A stretch of DNA of 64,000 bases from Opitutales bacterium. Lineage in GTDB: Bacteria > Verrucomicrobiota > Verrucomicrobiia > Opitutales > JABSRG01. A program made the translations under genes and the position numbers. Under the pieces are notes generated by a model, which saw nothing but the letters and a program-made list of their open reading frames with translations, was not told where the DNA came from and ran no database searches. This document shows positions 18,157-27,451 of this stretch, one piece after another. Where the stretch lies: the NCBI GenBank assembly GCA_028280845.1, contig JANQKZ010000036.1, positions 1 to 64,000 on the forward strand, read 5' to 3'. Position 1 is the stretch's first letter. Each line of letters starts with the position of its first letter.

Positions 18157-20514
18157 TTAGTCTTGAGCAAAGGTACTGGGCAGGGCAAAGGCGACAAAGG
18201 CATCCCCGGATTTGGTTCCCGGCTTTCCTCCACCCCCACAGGGAATCACAATGTATTGGCGACCATCGACCTCATAGGTCGATGGGGTCGCATAACCCCC
18301 GGACGGCAGCTGGTATTCCCACAGGATTGCGCCGGTATCCGAATCGAAGGCCCGAAACTTCTCATCCATCGTAGCTCCGATAAAGAGAAGGCCGCCGCTC
18401 GTCACTACCGGCCCACCAAAGTTCTCCGTTCCGGTAGGTGGAATTCCCCGCGCTGTTAATTCGGAAAACTCCCCGAGCGGAACCTTCCAGACAATCTTCC
18501 CTGTCTCCATACTGATGGCGTTGAGCGTCCCCCACGGGGGACGCGTTGCAGGATAACCGTCTGGGTCTAAAAAGCGCTCAAAGCGGTCCGTGCTGTAACG
18601 AGGGCCCTCCAGGTCTTCCGGACCGGGTTCCATAGGGATTCCCAGGAGAAAATTGGCCAGCTTCGTCAGTTCATCATCACTGAAGCCCGTGTTTCCGACC
18701 ATCGCTCCTGTGCCTTCCCGGATAACCCGCTTGAGCTCAGCAATCTCCGGATACTTGGGTCCAAGATTTTTCAGGGACGGCCGGTCCGGCGTGCCACCCC
18801 CTTCACGGCGCCCCCCATGACACTCCACGCAACCCCCTTGCGCATATAACCGCGCCCCTGGATGGTTCAACTGGTCAGGTATAGCATCCATTAGGAATTC
18901 AGAGACCTCCAGGATGGCCCGGTTATCCAGCTCCGGATAATCGTCATGCTCTCCCACGCGAGCCCGCAGGATCGATTCCAGGATACCCACGCTATCGTAT
19001 CGCTGGTTCAAATCAGTCAATGCGGGGTTATCCGCAACCCCTCCCCGATTCCAACCGTGGCAGGAGACACAGTGATTGGAATAAAGCTGCGATCCCTCGT
19101 GTGAAGCCACCACCTCGCGCATCTTTACAAACCAGGGCGTCTGGTTTGAGTTGATAAATAGCAGCTTTCGCTCGGGGTCATAGGCAGGCCCAGGCCACTC
19201 CGCACCTCCATGAACCCCATAGTAGATGATCCCCTTCGTGTTGGGTGGCGTAAGCCATCCCAGGTCAGCTTCAGCCAGTCGGCGCTTCGAGAAGGCTTCC
19301 GCCTCAGGCGAAATATTGGAATACTCGTCCGGTTTTACATCAATTCGGGAAAACGGCTCGGGCCAGGTCACCCATGGCTGAACCGGTGAGGCATACTCCG
19401 TGGTCAGGTCAGATGAGGGAACGGGCCGGAGTTCATACTCAGTGTAGTTCTCCCCCGTGATCCGGTTAAATAACCAGGTAAATCCAGTTTTAGAGGTCAA
19501 TGCCATCCCCGGCACCGTCTCTCCATTGATGTCCAGGTCGAAAAGGACCGGAGGGCATGGAGGTTCCATATCCCAGAGATCATGCCGGATTTCCTGGAAG
19601 TGCCATCGGTATGCTCCCGTTGCAGCATCTAAGGCAACAACCGAGTTGCCAAACAAATGATCTCCCGGATTCGGGCGATGCAGATCCGGTTTAGCCTGCC
19701 CGATAGGAAAATACACCATGCCATTCTCAGTATCTACGGACAGTCCGCCCCAGGCATTGGCCCCAAATCCGTCTCTCCAATAGTCAGGATCTCCCCAGGA
19801 ATCGTAACCCACTTCACCGGGATGGGGGATGTTGTGAAAAATCCAAACCCGATCCCCTGTGATCGCATCATACGCGCTTACGTTTCCGGGAACCCGCCAG
19901 TCGCCCATGCCTGCTACAATCACCAGGTCCTTATATATTGCCGGCGCTGCCGGCGAGACCACACCCCCCCGAGCTTCATGCTCCGGGATCAAGCCTTTAG
20001 CCATGCTGCGCCGTCCGCGTTCTCCAAAGCTGAACACCGGTTTCCCGGTCCAAGGGTCCAGACAGATGAGTTCATTGCCTACAGTGTAATATAAACGGCG
20101 GTCTGCTCCATCTTCGCTGGACCAGTAAGCCAACCCACGATTATACCCTCCCCCTATCTTGCCCTTCCAGGGAGTATATCTCCAGATTTCCCCCCCTGTC
20201 GCGGCATCCAGGGCAACGACATCCAAGGTCGGTGTCGTAGTAAATAACCAGCCTTCCACGATGATGGGGTTCGACTGGATGGTAGACCCCCCCCAGTATT
20301 CATTGTCGTCCGCTAAAAGATCGCCCGATCGATATATCCAAGCCACTTCCAACTCCTCCACATTGTCCCGGTTGATCTGGTCCAAGGTAGAATAGTGGGT
20401 AACTTTTTCATCCCCGCCCACCACCGACCAGGACCGATGCGGATCGGCTGATAAAGTCAGCCCAGCCAATAAAACGAGAGTAACGAAGTGGAATCGGGGT
20501 CGGCAGTTTCGCAT
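18157..20514 (-). CDS. PQQ-dependent dehydrogenase with two inserted c-type haem motifs
   Basis: The 785-residue exported quinoprotein (signal peptide about residues 10-23) has propeller repeats such as ALDAATGGEIWRY and ALDAATGAYRWHF. A cytochrome region with two haem-c sites, CVSCHGW at 482-486 and CVECHGG at 562-566, is inserted at about 470-625. The last propeller blades follow (NAISMETGKIVWKVPLGE and AFDSDTGAILWEY). It should oxidise an alcohol or aldose in the periplasm and pass electrons through the haems to the respiratory chain. No PQQ biosynthesis gene is visible. One haem is the more usual number for this inserted type. It is a lone gene, 131 bp from the GH110 start, so an association with sugar oxidation is only positional. 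Confidence 0.88.
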   Translation of the reverse strand: MRNCRPRFHFVTLVLLAGLTLSADPHRSWSVVGGDEKVTHYSTLDQINRDNVEELEVAWIYRSGDLLADDNEYWGGSTIQSNPIIVEGWLFTTTPTLDVVALDAATGGEIWRYTPWKGKIGGGYNRGLAYWSSEDGADRRLYYTVGNELICLDPWTGKPVFSFGERGRRSMAKGLIPEHEARGGVVSPAAPAIYKDLVIVAGMGDWRVPGNVSAYDAITGDRVWIFHNIPHPGEVGYDSWGDPDYWRDGFGANAWGGLSVDTENGMVYFPIGQAKPDLHRPNPGDHLFGNSVVALDAATGAYRWHFQEIRHDLWDMEPPCPPVLFDLDINGETVPGMALTSKTGFTWLFNRITGENYTEYELRPVPSSDLTTEYASPVQPWVTWPEPFSRIDVKPDEYSNISPEAEAFSKRRLAEADLGWLTPPNTKGIIYYGVHGGAEWPGPAYDPERKLLFINSNQTPWFVKMREVVASHEGSQLYSNHCVSCHGWNRGGVADNPALTDLNQRYDSVGILESILRARVGEHDDYPELDNRAILEVSEFLMDAIPDQLNHPGARLYAQGGCVECHGGRREGGGTPDRPSLKNLGPKYPEIAELKRVIREGTGAMVGNTGFSDDELTKLANFLLGIPMEPGPEDLEGPRYSTDRFERFLDPDGYPATRPPWGTLNAISMETGKIVWKVPLGEFSELTARGIPPTGTENFGGPVVTSGGLLFIGATMDEKFRAFDSDTGAILWEYQLPSGGYATPSTYEVDGRQYIVIPCGGGGKPGTKSGDAFVAFALPSTFAQD

Positions 20515-20591
20515 AACCTGGGGATATAGCAGGGTGTAAACTTCTTATACCTACGTGAATTCAAAGTCGATCACTGTTGAGCAGACGCCGG

Positions 20592-21173
20592 CTAGACTTG
20601 GGTCCAGTAAATCGCATAGAATACTACCCAGAAGCTACCCACACTAGCCAGTAGCATCCTGGGGGACGCCCACCCCTTCAGTAGGAATCGAAGCCCTATT
20701 CCAGCGATACTGCAAACAAGCCAAACTGTAAAAAACCGATACCCTCTTGCCGGTACCGTATGCAGGGAGAAAGAAATCAAACCGGTATGCTCATGGGCAA
20801 CGACGGCATTCAGCTTGTAGGGAATCCCCAAGGTGGGAGCCACATAGAGTGCTTGGATGCCATCTGCCTCCCAGTTGCGTTGGGTGCGCTCCACCATCCA
20901 CTCCTTCACAAAAGGCACGGTCAGGACCGCCTTTAAACTCCTGGGTGGATCCTGGCTCCCCCAGGTGAACATGGCCGTTCCAGCCAGGAGAGCTCCGAGA
21001 ACCGCCCAGGGAACTAACCACAAACTCCGTTTCGGGTTAACTGCAGCCGCCCCACTGATGAGGACATCGGGAACCACAAAAAAGAAGGAAGCCTCGGCCA
21101 GGCCCCAAATAAAGGCGATGGCAGGCATCCCGGTACGGGAATTCAGTCTCGTCATTTTGGCTTTGAACTCCAT
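20592..21173 (-). CDS. Integral membrane protein, possibly DedA/VTT-like
   Basis: The protein has 193 residues when started at the ATG at 21173, which has GGAGGCAGAGG upstream; the ORF track starts at 21200. It has four likely membrane segments (AIAFIWGLAEASFFFVVPDVLI, LVPWAVLGALLAGTAMFTWG, FFTVWLVCSIAGIGLRFLL and LLASVGSFWVVFYAIYW), with a more hydrophilic region of about 50 residues between segments 2 and 3. The GLAE...F.PDV pattern followed by a glycine-rich helix recalls SNARE-associated/DedA-type proteins, but the match is loose. No operon partner is evident; the PQQ enzyme lies about 80 bp downstream. Function unknown. Confidence 0.7.
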   Translation of the reverse strand: MEFKAKMTRLNSRTGMPAIAFIWGLAEASFFFVVPDVLISGAAAVNPKRSLWLVPWAVLGALLAGTAMFTWGSQDPPRSLKAVLTVPFVKEWMVERTQRNWEADGIQALYVAPTLGIPYKLNAVVAHEHTGLISFSLHTVPARGYRFFTVWLVCSIAGIGLRFLLKGWASPRMLLASVGSFWVVFYAIYWTQV

Positions 21174-21527
21174 AGGACCTCTGCCTCCAGGCATGATCAA
21201 AACGGAAAAGTTAGCAAGGGCGATTCCATGGTGGGGGGGTCCATTTAATCCCAGGTCTCTGCCTGCCTAGCTATTTCTGGCCTTCGGGGAAGGCTATAGG
21301 GTGCTCCCTGCCGGCTTCTGGGCCAGCGGAAAAATGTGTTGGCTCATGTCCCCGGAAAGACCAGTAGCTGGAACTCCTGGAACGCTATGAGCCGACCTCT
21401 TTCGGTAGTTTAAAGGGCTACGTGCCCTGGATCGAGGCCGCCTGCGGGCAAACAATCGTTATTAAAGAGTTCCCAATCTCCTGTTCTTCACGCCCAAAGG
21501 GAAATATAATGCTTCTTTTTCACCCCA
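21174..21527. other. Intergenic stretch with a possible coding remnant
   Basis: No complete gene is visible. From about 21370 one plus-strand frame reads convincingly (LELLERYEPTSFG, then YVPWIEAACGQTIVIKEFPIS) without a start or a continuing frame, so it may be a decayed gene fragment. The GH5 promoter must lie in its last part. Confidence 0.3.
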
Positions 21528-22571
21528 ATGATGAAACAATTCCTTTTACCCCTGTTCCTGCTTTCCCTGGCATCCACGCCCCTTCAGGCGGAGAAAGCCT
21601 TCAGTGATTCCCCTGAGGCCATGCAGGCTTCCGTCTCTCTCCCACAGCTGAGGGTGGAGGGAAACAAGATCCTGAATCCCGCAGGCGAGGCCGTCATCCT
21701 GCGAGGGATTGCCCTCTCCGATCCCGAGCATCTGGAATCCGTCGGTATGTGGGCTAAGGAATACTTCGAGGCCGTCCGCAGCTGGAATGCCAATCTGGTC
21801 CGCATCCCCGTTCATCCTGCCCGGTGGCGCAAGCTGGGGTATGAGGGCTACATGGACCTTTTGGACCTGGGCGTCCAATGGGCCGGAGAATTGGGCATGT
21901 ATGTCATCATCGACTGGCACACCATCGGTAACCCCATCACCGGTATCCCCCATAATCCCTCCTACCTGACCACCCAGGAGGAAACCATGTATTTCTGGCA
22001 CCAGATCGCCCACCGTTACAAAGGAAATCCCACCGTGGCCTTTTTCGAGCTCTGGAACGAGGCCACCAACTTCAATGGACAGTTTGGCCGCATGCCCTGG
22101 TTAAAGTACAAGGCCTTCATGGAAGAGATCATCTACATGCTCTATGCCATCGATCCTACCGTCATCCCCGTGGTGGGTGGGTTCAACTGGGGCTATGATC
22201 TACGCAATGTCAGGGAGCACCCCATTGAGGCCGAAGGCGTAGCCTATGCCACCCATCCCTACCCTCAAAAAGAGCGCCCTTTTTCCGAGGAGAAGTGGGA
22301 AGATGCCTGGGGGTTTGTCGCCGATGATTACCCGCTCCTCGCCACCGAGTTCGGTTTCATGAGCGAGGATATGCGGGGCGCCCATGTTCCCTGCATCGGT
22401 GATGAAACGTACGGGGTCGCCCTCACCGACTATTTCAATAAGAAGGGGATTTCCTGGACCGCCTGGGTTTTCGACCCCCGGTGGACCCCCAATCTTATCA
22501 CTGGCTGGGACTACAATCCCACACCCTCCGGCGCCTTTTTTAAGTCCATCCTCGAGCGCGATAATCCATAG
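21528..22571 (+). CDS. Secreted GH5-type glycoside hydrolase (cellulase-like TIM barrel)
   Basis: The 347-residue protein has a short signal peptide (FLLPLFLLSLASTPLQA) and a single catalytic domain. VILRGIALSDPEHL begins the barrel, ANLVRIPVHPARW is strand 2, and YVIIDWHTIG carries the conserved His. ELWNEATN supplies the acid/base Glu178 and LATEFGF the nucleophile Glu274; AWVFDPRWTPNL closes the active site. GH5 covers endoglucanases, mannanases and many exo-enzymes, so substrate is not decided; the lack of binding modules suggests action on soluble oligosaccharides. Two consecutive ATG codons (21528, 21531) could serve as start. It is a solitary gene. Confidence 0.9.
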   Translation: MMKQFLLPLFLLSLASTPLQAEKAFSDSPEAMQASVSLPQLRVEGNKILNPAGEAVILRGIALSDPEHLESVGMWAKEYFEAVRSWNANLVRIPVHPARWRKLGYEGYMDLLDLGVQWAGELGMYVIIDWHTIGNPITGIPHNPSYLTTQEETMYFWHQIAHRYKGNPTVAFFELWNEATNFNGQFGRMPWLKYKAFMEEIIYMLYAIDPTVIPVVGGFNWGYDLRNVREHPIEAEGVAYATHPYPQKERPFSEEKWEDAWGFVADDYPLLATEFGFMSEDMRGAHVPCIGDETYGVALTDYFNKKGISWTAWVFDPRWTPNLITGWDYNPTPSGAFFKSILERDNP

Positions 22572-22636
22572 TCATAAATAGAGGAAACGTTCAATAAGGC
22601 ATTCCCGGCTGGCTCGGTGGTCCAGCCCCACCTCGT

Positions 22637-22655
22637 GCCCTATTTCAGGTAGGGC
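22637..22655. terminator. Weak hairpin after the GH5 gene
   Basis: GCCCTA-TTTCAGG-TAGGGC makes a 6-bp stem about 65 bp after the GH5 stop. No T-run follows, so termination is uncertain. Confidence 0.3.
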
Positions 22656-22796
22656 GTGACAGCCTGCCTCGTCGAAGCTGAGAATTGGTGCGCCATAAAT
22701 TTCCCCGGAAGTGCCGCGCAGTTCCTATGGCCTATTTTCTCCCCGGAACCAGATTCTCGATTGGCACCCTGGCAGCCAAGCCCCTAAGGTCTCCCC

Positions 22797-23672
22797 ATGA
22801 ATTCCAGTAACCTTGACATTCGCCAGGCCTCCCGGGCTGAACTCGACCTGATTTTGTCCTGGGCTAAAACCGAGGGCTGGAACCCCGGACCTCACGATGC
22901 CGATGCCTATTGGGCGGCAGACCCAAAAGGCTTCCTCATCGCCGAACATCAAGGAAACATAATAGGAGGAGGCTCCGTCGTCGCCTACGATGAACGATTA
23001 GGGTTCATGGGCTTATTCATCGTTAAACCGGAGTTCAGAGGCCGGGGCCTGGGCCGCGAGCTCTGGCGCTATCGACGCGACTCCTTGAGGGGGAGGCTGG
23101 GCCCTGACGGAACCATCGGCCTGGACGGAGTTGAAGCTATGCAACCCTTTTACGCAAAAGGAGGGTTTGTCCTGCAACACTCCACCACCCGGTATCTTGG
23201 TCCGGTCTCCCCACAGTCTATAGACATGGAAGAGCGCACGCTCCTGCCTGCCAATGAGGTCCCATTTGAGCGTATTGACACCTTTGACCAAGATCATTTC
23301 GGCGCCCAGCGATCAGGGTTCCTTCGAACTTGGCTATCTGCTGAAGGCACGCGTTCCCTTGCCCTGCTCGATCGGGAAGGCAGCGTGGTTGGCCTGGGTT
23401 CCATCCGCCCTGGAGTATTGGACGGATTTAAAGTCGGCCCCCTGTTTGCCCGGTCATCCATAGAAGCAAAGGTTCTGTTTAACGCTCTGGCAGCAGATAC
23501 CGGGAGTGCCAACGTCTACATCGATGTACCGGAAATTAATCCAGAGGGCCTGGCCCTCGTTAAAAGCCACGATCTTCAACCCCAATTTACCTGCGGACGC
23601 ATGGTTTTGGGTACCCCCGTGGCTCTTCCGTGGAACCGGATCTACGGCCTTACCAGTTTCGAATTGGGGTGA
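22797..23672 (+). CDS. GNAT-family N-acetyltransferase with C-terminal YitH-like domain
   Basis: The 291-residue cytoplasmic protein carries in its N-terminal half the acetyl-CoA site GLFIVKPEFRGRGLGRELW, the GNAT motif A with an R/Q-x-x-G-x-G/A core. The first beta strands are seen in GFLIAEHQGNIIGGGSVV. The C-terminal about 130 residues (SLALLDREGSVVGLGSIRPG, then NVYIDVPEINPEGLAL) form a second GNAT-like domain of the kind found in YitH-type acyltransferases. The substrate is unknown. It lies alone on the plus strand between the GH5 and sulfatase genes and shows no obvious link to glycan degradation. Confidence 0.85.
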   Translation: MNSSNLDIRQASRAELDLILSWAKTEGWNPGPHDADAYWAADPKGFLIAEHQGNIIGGGSVVAYDERLGFMGLFIVKPEFRGRGLGRELWRYRRDSLRGRLGPDGTIGLDGVEAMQPFYAKGGFVLQHSTTRYLGPVSPQSIDMEERTLLPANEVPFERIDTFDQDHFGAQRSGFLRTWLSAEGTRSLALLDREGSVVGLGSIRPGVLDGFKVGPLFARSSIEAKVLFNALAADTGSANVYIDVPEINPEGLALVKSHDLQPQFTCGRMVLGTPVALPWNRIYGLTSFELG

Positions 23673-23725
23673 ACCATACATTCGACGATTGGTCCTGTAT
23701 CATCCCATAATCCATAACTGCATTT

Positions 23726-23760
23726 GTCATTGCGAGAAGCCAGGCAACGAAGCAATCTCC
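23726..23760. repeat. GTCATTGCGAG...GAAGCAATCTC dispersed palindrome
   Basis: The segment starts TGTCATTGCGAG and ends CGAAGCAATCTCC, with outer arms ATTGC/GCAAT and an inner GCC/GGC turn. This is the form of a short palindromic repeat that recurs in many unrelated bacterial genomes. It is a single copy in this window, between the convergent GNAT and sulfatase genes, where a mobile miniature element would do no harm. Confidence 0.55.
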
Positions 23761-23772
23761 CCCACCTCTACG

Positions 23773-24996
23773 CTACTCCAGCGGCCCACCATGTCGCCAC
23801 CCCAGGTTGATAAACTCGCGCAACTCCTTTACCACCTCGGGGTATTCCGTGGCCACATCAACCAGGTTAATCGGATCCGCCTGCCGATCATATAACTGAA
23901 GCGGCTGCCCCAGGTCAGCGATTAAATTCCACCGCTTGGTTTTGACTCCCACATCATTGAGGTGGTAGGCCTTGTGAGTAAACGCGGCCTGTTTCCAGGC
24001 TTTGCCCGGATTATCCAGCAGAGGCACAAAACTGAGCCCTTCCAGCTGTTGAGGTGGGTCTGGCAATTCGCATAGCTCGAGTAAAGTCGGATACAGGTCG
24101 ACTAACTCCACAATGCCGGGTGCCCGTCTTCCGTTGTTCGGGTTTTCGGGAAGGCGCACCATCAGGGGGACCATCGTCTCCATGTCATAGTTGTTTCCCT
24201 TCCCCCATTTTCCGCGCCAGCCCAGGCTGAACCCATGATCCATGCTGCCAACCATTAAAATCGTGTTCTCCAACAGTCCGCGTGATTCTGCTTCGCGGAC
24301 GATCTCGCCCACGAAACGATCCACTTCAGTAATATAGGCAAAGAAATTGCGCAGGAGGTCCTGAAGCCCCGCCGCATCCAATTCCTTGCCCCGATAATTC
24401 CGCGACATTGCATCGGGGTCAAATTCCACACCCTCGTATTCAGCGTAGGCCCAAGGCTGGGGAGTCCACTCGGTATGCACCTGTTTCCAACCGATCATGA
24501 GAAGCCATGGATCCGTCTTTCCCGCAACAAGGTCCAGGGCGGCAAGCGGCCGTTCGTTCGTCTCCAGGCGGGCGTTATCATCCACGTGAAAGGCATTATC
24601 CATTCCTCCGCAACGACCGTCATATATTTTGCCTACCCCATGAACATAGTAGCCGTTGTCCTTGAAGTGCCGAGGCAGGGAAACTGCCTTGGGCAGCATG
24701 GTCTGCCAGTCATCATCAATCTTCACGATCCCGCTCGTCGACGGACGAATCCCCGTCAAGACTGATGTCCGCGACGGGGTGCACAACGCAACGTTACAAT
24801 GCACATCCTCGAACAGGACTGCGTCCCGGGAAAGGCGATCCAGCTCAGGGGTCTTCACCGCCTCCCATCCATAACACCCCAAAAATGGCCCGATGTCTTC
24901 AATACACAGCCAGAGCACATTGGGGCGTTGGTCGGCCATCAGTGGGAGGTATGCCAGGGTGGAACAAAGCAGGGAGAAAAAAAACACGAAACGCAT
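23773..24996 (-). CDS. Secreted sulfatase, iduronate-2-sulfatase-like (S1 family)
   Basis: The 407-residue protein has a signal peptide (FVFFFSLLCSTLAYLPLMA). The first metal-site segment is NVLWLCIEDIGPFLGCYG (Glu-Asp in place of the usual Asp-Asp). The sulfatase signature CTPSRTSVLTG follows, with Cys72 to be oxidised to formylglycine and Arg76. Later DHGFSLGWRGKWGKGNNYD holds the second metal-site Asp-His and lysines. The layout HVHCNVA...CTPSR, VHGVGKIYD and the short C-terminus resemble iduronate-2-sulfatase-type family S1 members. It probably removes a sulfate ester from a glycan in the periplasm or outside. It is divergent from the GH10 gene across about 140 bp. The formylglycine-generating enzyme is not in this window. 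Confidence 0.92.
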   Translation of the reverse strand: MRFVFFFSLLCSTLAYLPLMADQRPNVLWLCIEDIGPFLGCYGWEAVKTPELDRLSRDAVLFEDVHCNVALCTPSRTSVLTGIRPSTSGIVKIDDDWQTMLPKAVSLPRHFKDNGYYVHGVGKIYDGRCGGMDNAFHVDDNARLETNERPLAALDLVAGKTDPWLLMIGWKQVHTEWTPQPWAYAEYEGVEFDPDAMSRNYRGKELDAAGLQDLLRNFFAYITEVDRFVGEIVREAESRGLLENTILMVGSMDHGFSLGWRGKWGKGNNYDMETMVPLMVRLPENPNNGRRAPGIVELVDLYPTLLELCELPDPPQQLEGLSFVPLLDNPGKAWKQAAFTHKAYHLNDVGVKTKRWNLIADLGQPLQLYDRQADPINLVDVATEYPEVVKELREFINLGWRHGGPLE

Positions 24997-25134
24997 AGGA
25001 TTGAAATCAGAAGAATGGAATGCCGTTATGATTTGTAAAATTCCGGAAGGGCAAAACTATCCCATTCATCGTTGTTATCCAAAAAATCACATTCCAACTC
25101 ACATCCATCTTGATTATTGTGAGGTGTTGAATCC

Positions 25135-27219
25135 ATGAAGAATCCCAACCGACCCCATCCTCCTACCCCCCCTTTCTACCTGGCCGGCCTCCTCCTGCTG
25201 GTATGTCTTTACCAACCCTTACCCGGCCAGAGCCCTCCATATCTCATCGACCTTCAAGAAGCACTATCCGCCGGGTGGAGTCCCGGTCCCTTCTTCCAGG
25301 AGATGGATTTAAACACCATTACCGGCTTTGCCGGTGAATTTGGAACGGCCAACTGGATGGAGAGCGACCACCCCGCCTTCAACGAATTTATTCGGATCGA
25401 ATTGAACAATGAGCCTGCTGAAAACTGGAGCGCCGGGCTCAATACAACCTTTAACCCGATGCCTATCCAAGAGGGCGAATGGATCTTAGCGAGCTTCTAT
25501 GCCCGAAAAGGACCGGATACCGGACAGGCCATGTTTGAGGCCTTCATCCAGCGCCCTCAGCCTGATTGGATCCGGATTGAGAATAGTGGAGGGCGCCTCA
25601 CCGGTGAGTGGACCCGGTTTTATGTGTTGGGCCAAGCCCAACAAGACTTCCCGCCGGACACGGTCAATTTCACCATTCACCTCGGTCAAACTATCCAGAC
25701 CGTCGATATCGCCGGCCTCTCCGTGCTCCACTTAAATGCCTCGACCGATCCCGACGCCGTTCCCGTCTCTCCTATTGCCTATGAGGGCATGGCGGACGAC
25801 GCCGAATGGAGAACCCAAGCCCGTCAAATGATTGAAACGCACCGCATGGGTGATTGGGTCTTGGAGCTGAGGAATTCCCAGGGCCAATCCTTATCTGGTG
25901 CGACGGTCACCATCGAGCTTCAAACCCATGCTTACCCCTTCGGCTCTTTCTTTTCCCGGTTGATAGTCGAAGACGGCCCCGAGGCTGAACAATATGCGCG
26001 CTGGTTTAAGGACAACTTTAACGCCGCTACCAATCCCGTCTACTGGGCCGATTGGGGTTGGGCTAATCCGGTTCGTCAGCAGAACTACCGCGACATGGCC
26101 GACTGGCTGCAAACCGAAGGCATCCCCACAAGGGGGCATGTGCTCATCTATCCGGGCTGGAATTTCGCCCCCCAGGAATTGAGAGACCTGGCGAATGACC
26201 CGGAGGCCTTCCAGGCCAGGATTATACAACATCTTGAAGAGATTGTTCCCATCATGAAAGCCTACGGTGTCCGGGAATACGATGTTACCAATGAGCTGCG
26301 CCATCTCTCGGACTTTACCGATATTGTCGGCATGGTCGGAGTCGTCGCCTGGTTTCGCAAAGTCCGAGAGCTGGACCCGGACGCCGTCCTCTACATCAAT
26401 GAAAACACCATCCTCTCCGCGGCCGGCCTCAAAACTTCCGCTCAAGATCATTACTTCCAAACCATCCATGACCTCCTGGCTCATGGAGCTCCCCTCGATG
26501 GGATAGGCATGCAAGGCCACTTCGACGGCGCCGTTACCGACCCCGAACGACTATGGGAGATTCTCGATCGTTTTGCCACCTTCGGCCTCCCCATCCGCAT
26601 CACGGAATACGACTTGAGCACCCGCGATTTCGAGGGCCAGGCGCGCTACGATAGCGATTTCTACACCACCATCTTTGCCCACCCTGCCACTGCCGGCCTC
26701 ACCCGCTGGGGCTACTACGAACCGGAAATGTGGCGACCTCTCGGCGCCATCATCGACTCGGAAGGCGTATACAAACCCAACGGTATCGCTCAAAGGCAAC
26801 TCCTTTTTGAGGATTGGTCGAGCCGGGAAACCCTAACCTCAGACAAAAACGGGCAAGTCCGCTTTCATGCATTTTATGGGAACTATAAGGTTTCCGTGCT
26901 CCATCGTGGGGTCCTCTATGAAAGCAATTTAGATTTCAGAAAATCCAGTTCAACTTCAGCTTCACCCATGATCCTTCCGATTACATCCATGCATCCCAGA
27001 GGAAAACTGAAACTCCGGATGAACAACGACCAACTGGAATTGACCTTTCCCCAGCTTCCGCCTACCCATTCGGCCACCCTTAAACGGTCCCATGACATGC
27101 TCACCTGGGTAGACCAGGATACTTCGATCCCTTTGGATAAAGATAATATCCTCCACTGGAAGGCCTCTCCATCAAACCATCCCGTATTTTATCGCCTGCG
27201 CATTGAGCAAGTGAAGTGA
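25135..27219 (+). CDS. Modular GH10 endo-xylanase-type enzyme with N-terminal CBM-like domain
   Basis: The 694-residue secreted protein has GAGGTG nine bases before its ATG. After a signal peptide (YLAGLLLLVCLYQPLPG), residues about 35-205 form a beta-sandwich like CBM4/9-type binding modules. The GH10 barrel covers about 225-560: GSFFSRLIV, acid/base Glu387 in EYDVTNELRH, and nucleophile Glu491 in RITEYDLS. In place of the classical WDVVNE motif it has YDVTNE. A C-terminal beta-rich tail (LELTFPQLPPTHSATLKRS...LTWV) resembles the extracellular tail repeats common in Verrucomicrobiota proteins. It likely cleaves beta-1,4-xylan or a related backbone outside the cell. It appears to be transcribed alone and a hairpin follows the stop. 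Confidence 0.9.
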   Translation: MKNPNRPHPPTPPFYLAGLLLLVCLYQPLPGQSPPYLIDLQEALSAGWSPGPFFQEMDLNTITGFAGEFGTANWMESDHPAFNEFIRIELNNEPAENWSAGLNTTFNPMPIQEGEWILASFYARKGPDTGQAMFEAFIQRPQPDWIRIENSGGRLTGEWTRFYVLGQAQQDFPPDTVNFTIHLGQTIQTVDIAGLSVLHLNASTDPDAVPVSPIAYEGMADDAEWRTQARQMIETHRMGDWVLELRNSQGQSLSGATVTIELQTHAYPFGSFFSRLIVEDGPEAEQYARWFKDNFNAATNPVYWADWGWANPVRQQNYRDMADWLQTEGIPTRGHVLIYPGWNFAPQELRDLANDPEAFQARIIQHLEEIVPIMKAYGVREYDVTNELRHLSDFTDIVGMVGVVAWFRKVRELDPDAVLYINENTILSAAGLKTSAQDHYFQTIHDLLAHGAPLDGIGMQGHFDGAVTDPERLWEILDRFATFGLPIRITEYDLSTRDFEGQARYDSDFYTTIFAHPATAGLTRWGYYEPEMWRPLGAIIDSEGVYKPNGIAQRQLLFEDWSSRETLTSDKNGQVRFHAFYGNYKVSVLHRGVLYESNLDFRKSSSTSASPMILPITSMHPRGKLKLRMNNDQLELTFPQLPPTHSATLKRSHDMLTWVDQDTSIPLDKDNILHWKASPSNHPVFYRLRIEQVK

Positions 27220-27221
27220 AC

Positions 27222-27265
27222 AAAAGGGGGGCATCGTGTCCATTCCTCCCCCTTTCATCCTTTTC
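27222..27265 (+). terminator. Probable terminator after the GH10 gene
   Basis: AAAGGGGG at 27223-27230 pairs with CCCCCTTT at 27248-27255 across a 17-base loop, four bases after the GH10 stop, and CATCCTTTT follows. The stem is perfect and GC-rich; the loop is long. Confidence 0.55.
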
Positions 27266-27276
27266 CAGCAGAGATA

Positions 27277-27420
27277 AAGTAAAGGGTATCCCAGCTTCGT
27301 ACGAATGTATGAGCCCCAACGATGGGCAGAACTGCGGGGGTCTCCCGCCACCGTGATGGCTGACGGCCAATGAGCGCACCTGTAAAACAGGGGAAGCCGG
27401 AGACCCCATCCATCCGGAGA
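27277..27420 (+). ncRNA. Cobalamin-riboswitch-like structured element (orphan, possibly degenerate)
   Basis: In order on the plus strand there are pieces of the B12 riboswitch consensus: AAAGGGTATCC, GTACGAAT...GAGC, TCCCGCCACCGTGATGG, CACCTGTAAAACAGGGGAAGCC and the box-like GCCGGAGACCCC. Perfect pairings are seen: GGGGTCTCC (27337-27345) with GGAGACCCC (27399-27407), and inside it CCGT...ACGG and CCTGT-AAA-ACAGG. The expected GGGAA is GGGTA, and one base is missing from the B12 box. Downstream there is only a truncated 20-codon frame, then the antisense end of the esterase gene, so nothing is left to regulate. The family call is by motif memory and could be wrong; that this is a folded RNA is better supported. 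Confidence 0.45.
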
Positions 27421-27451
27421 AAAGGAGGATGGAGAGCAACAATAGATAAAC

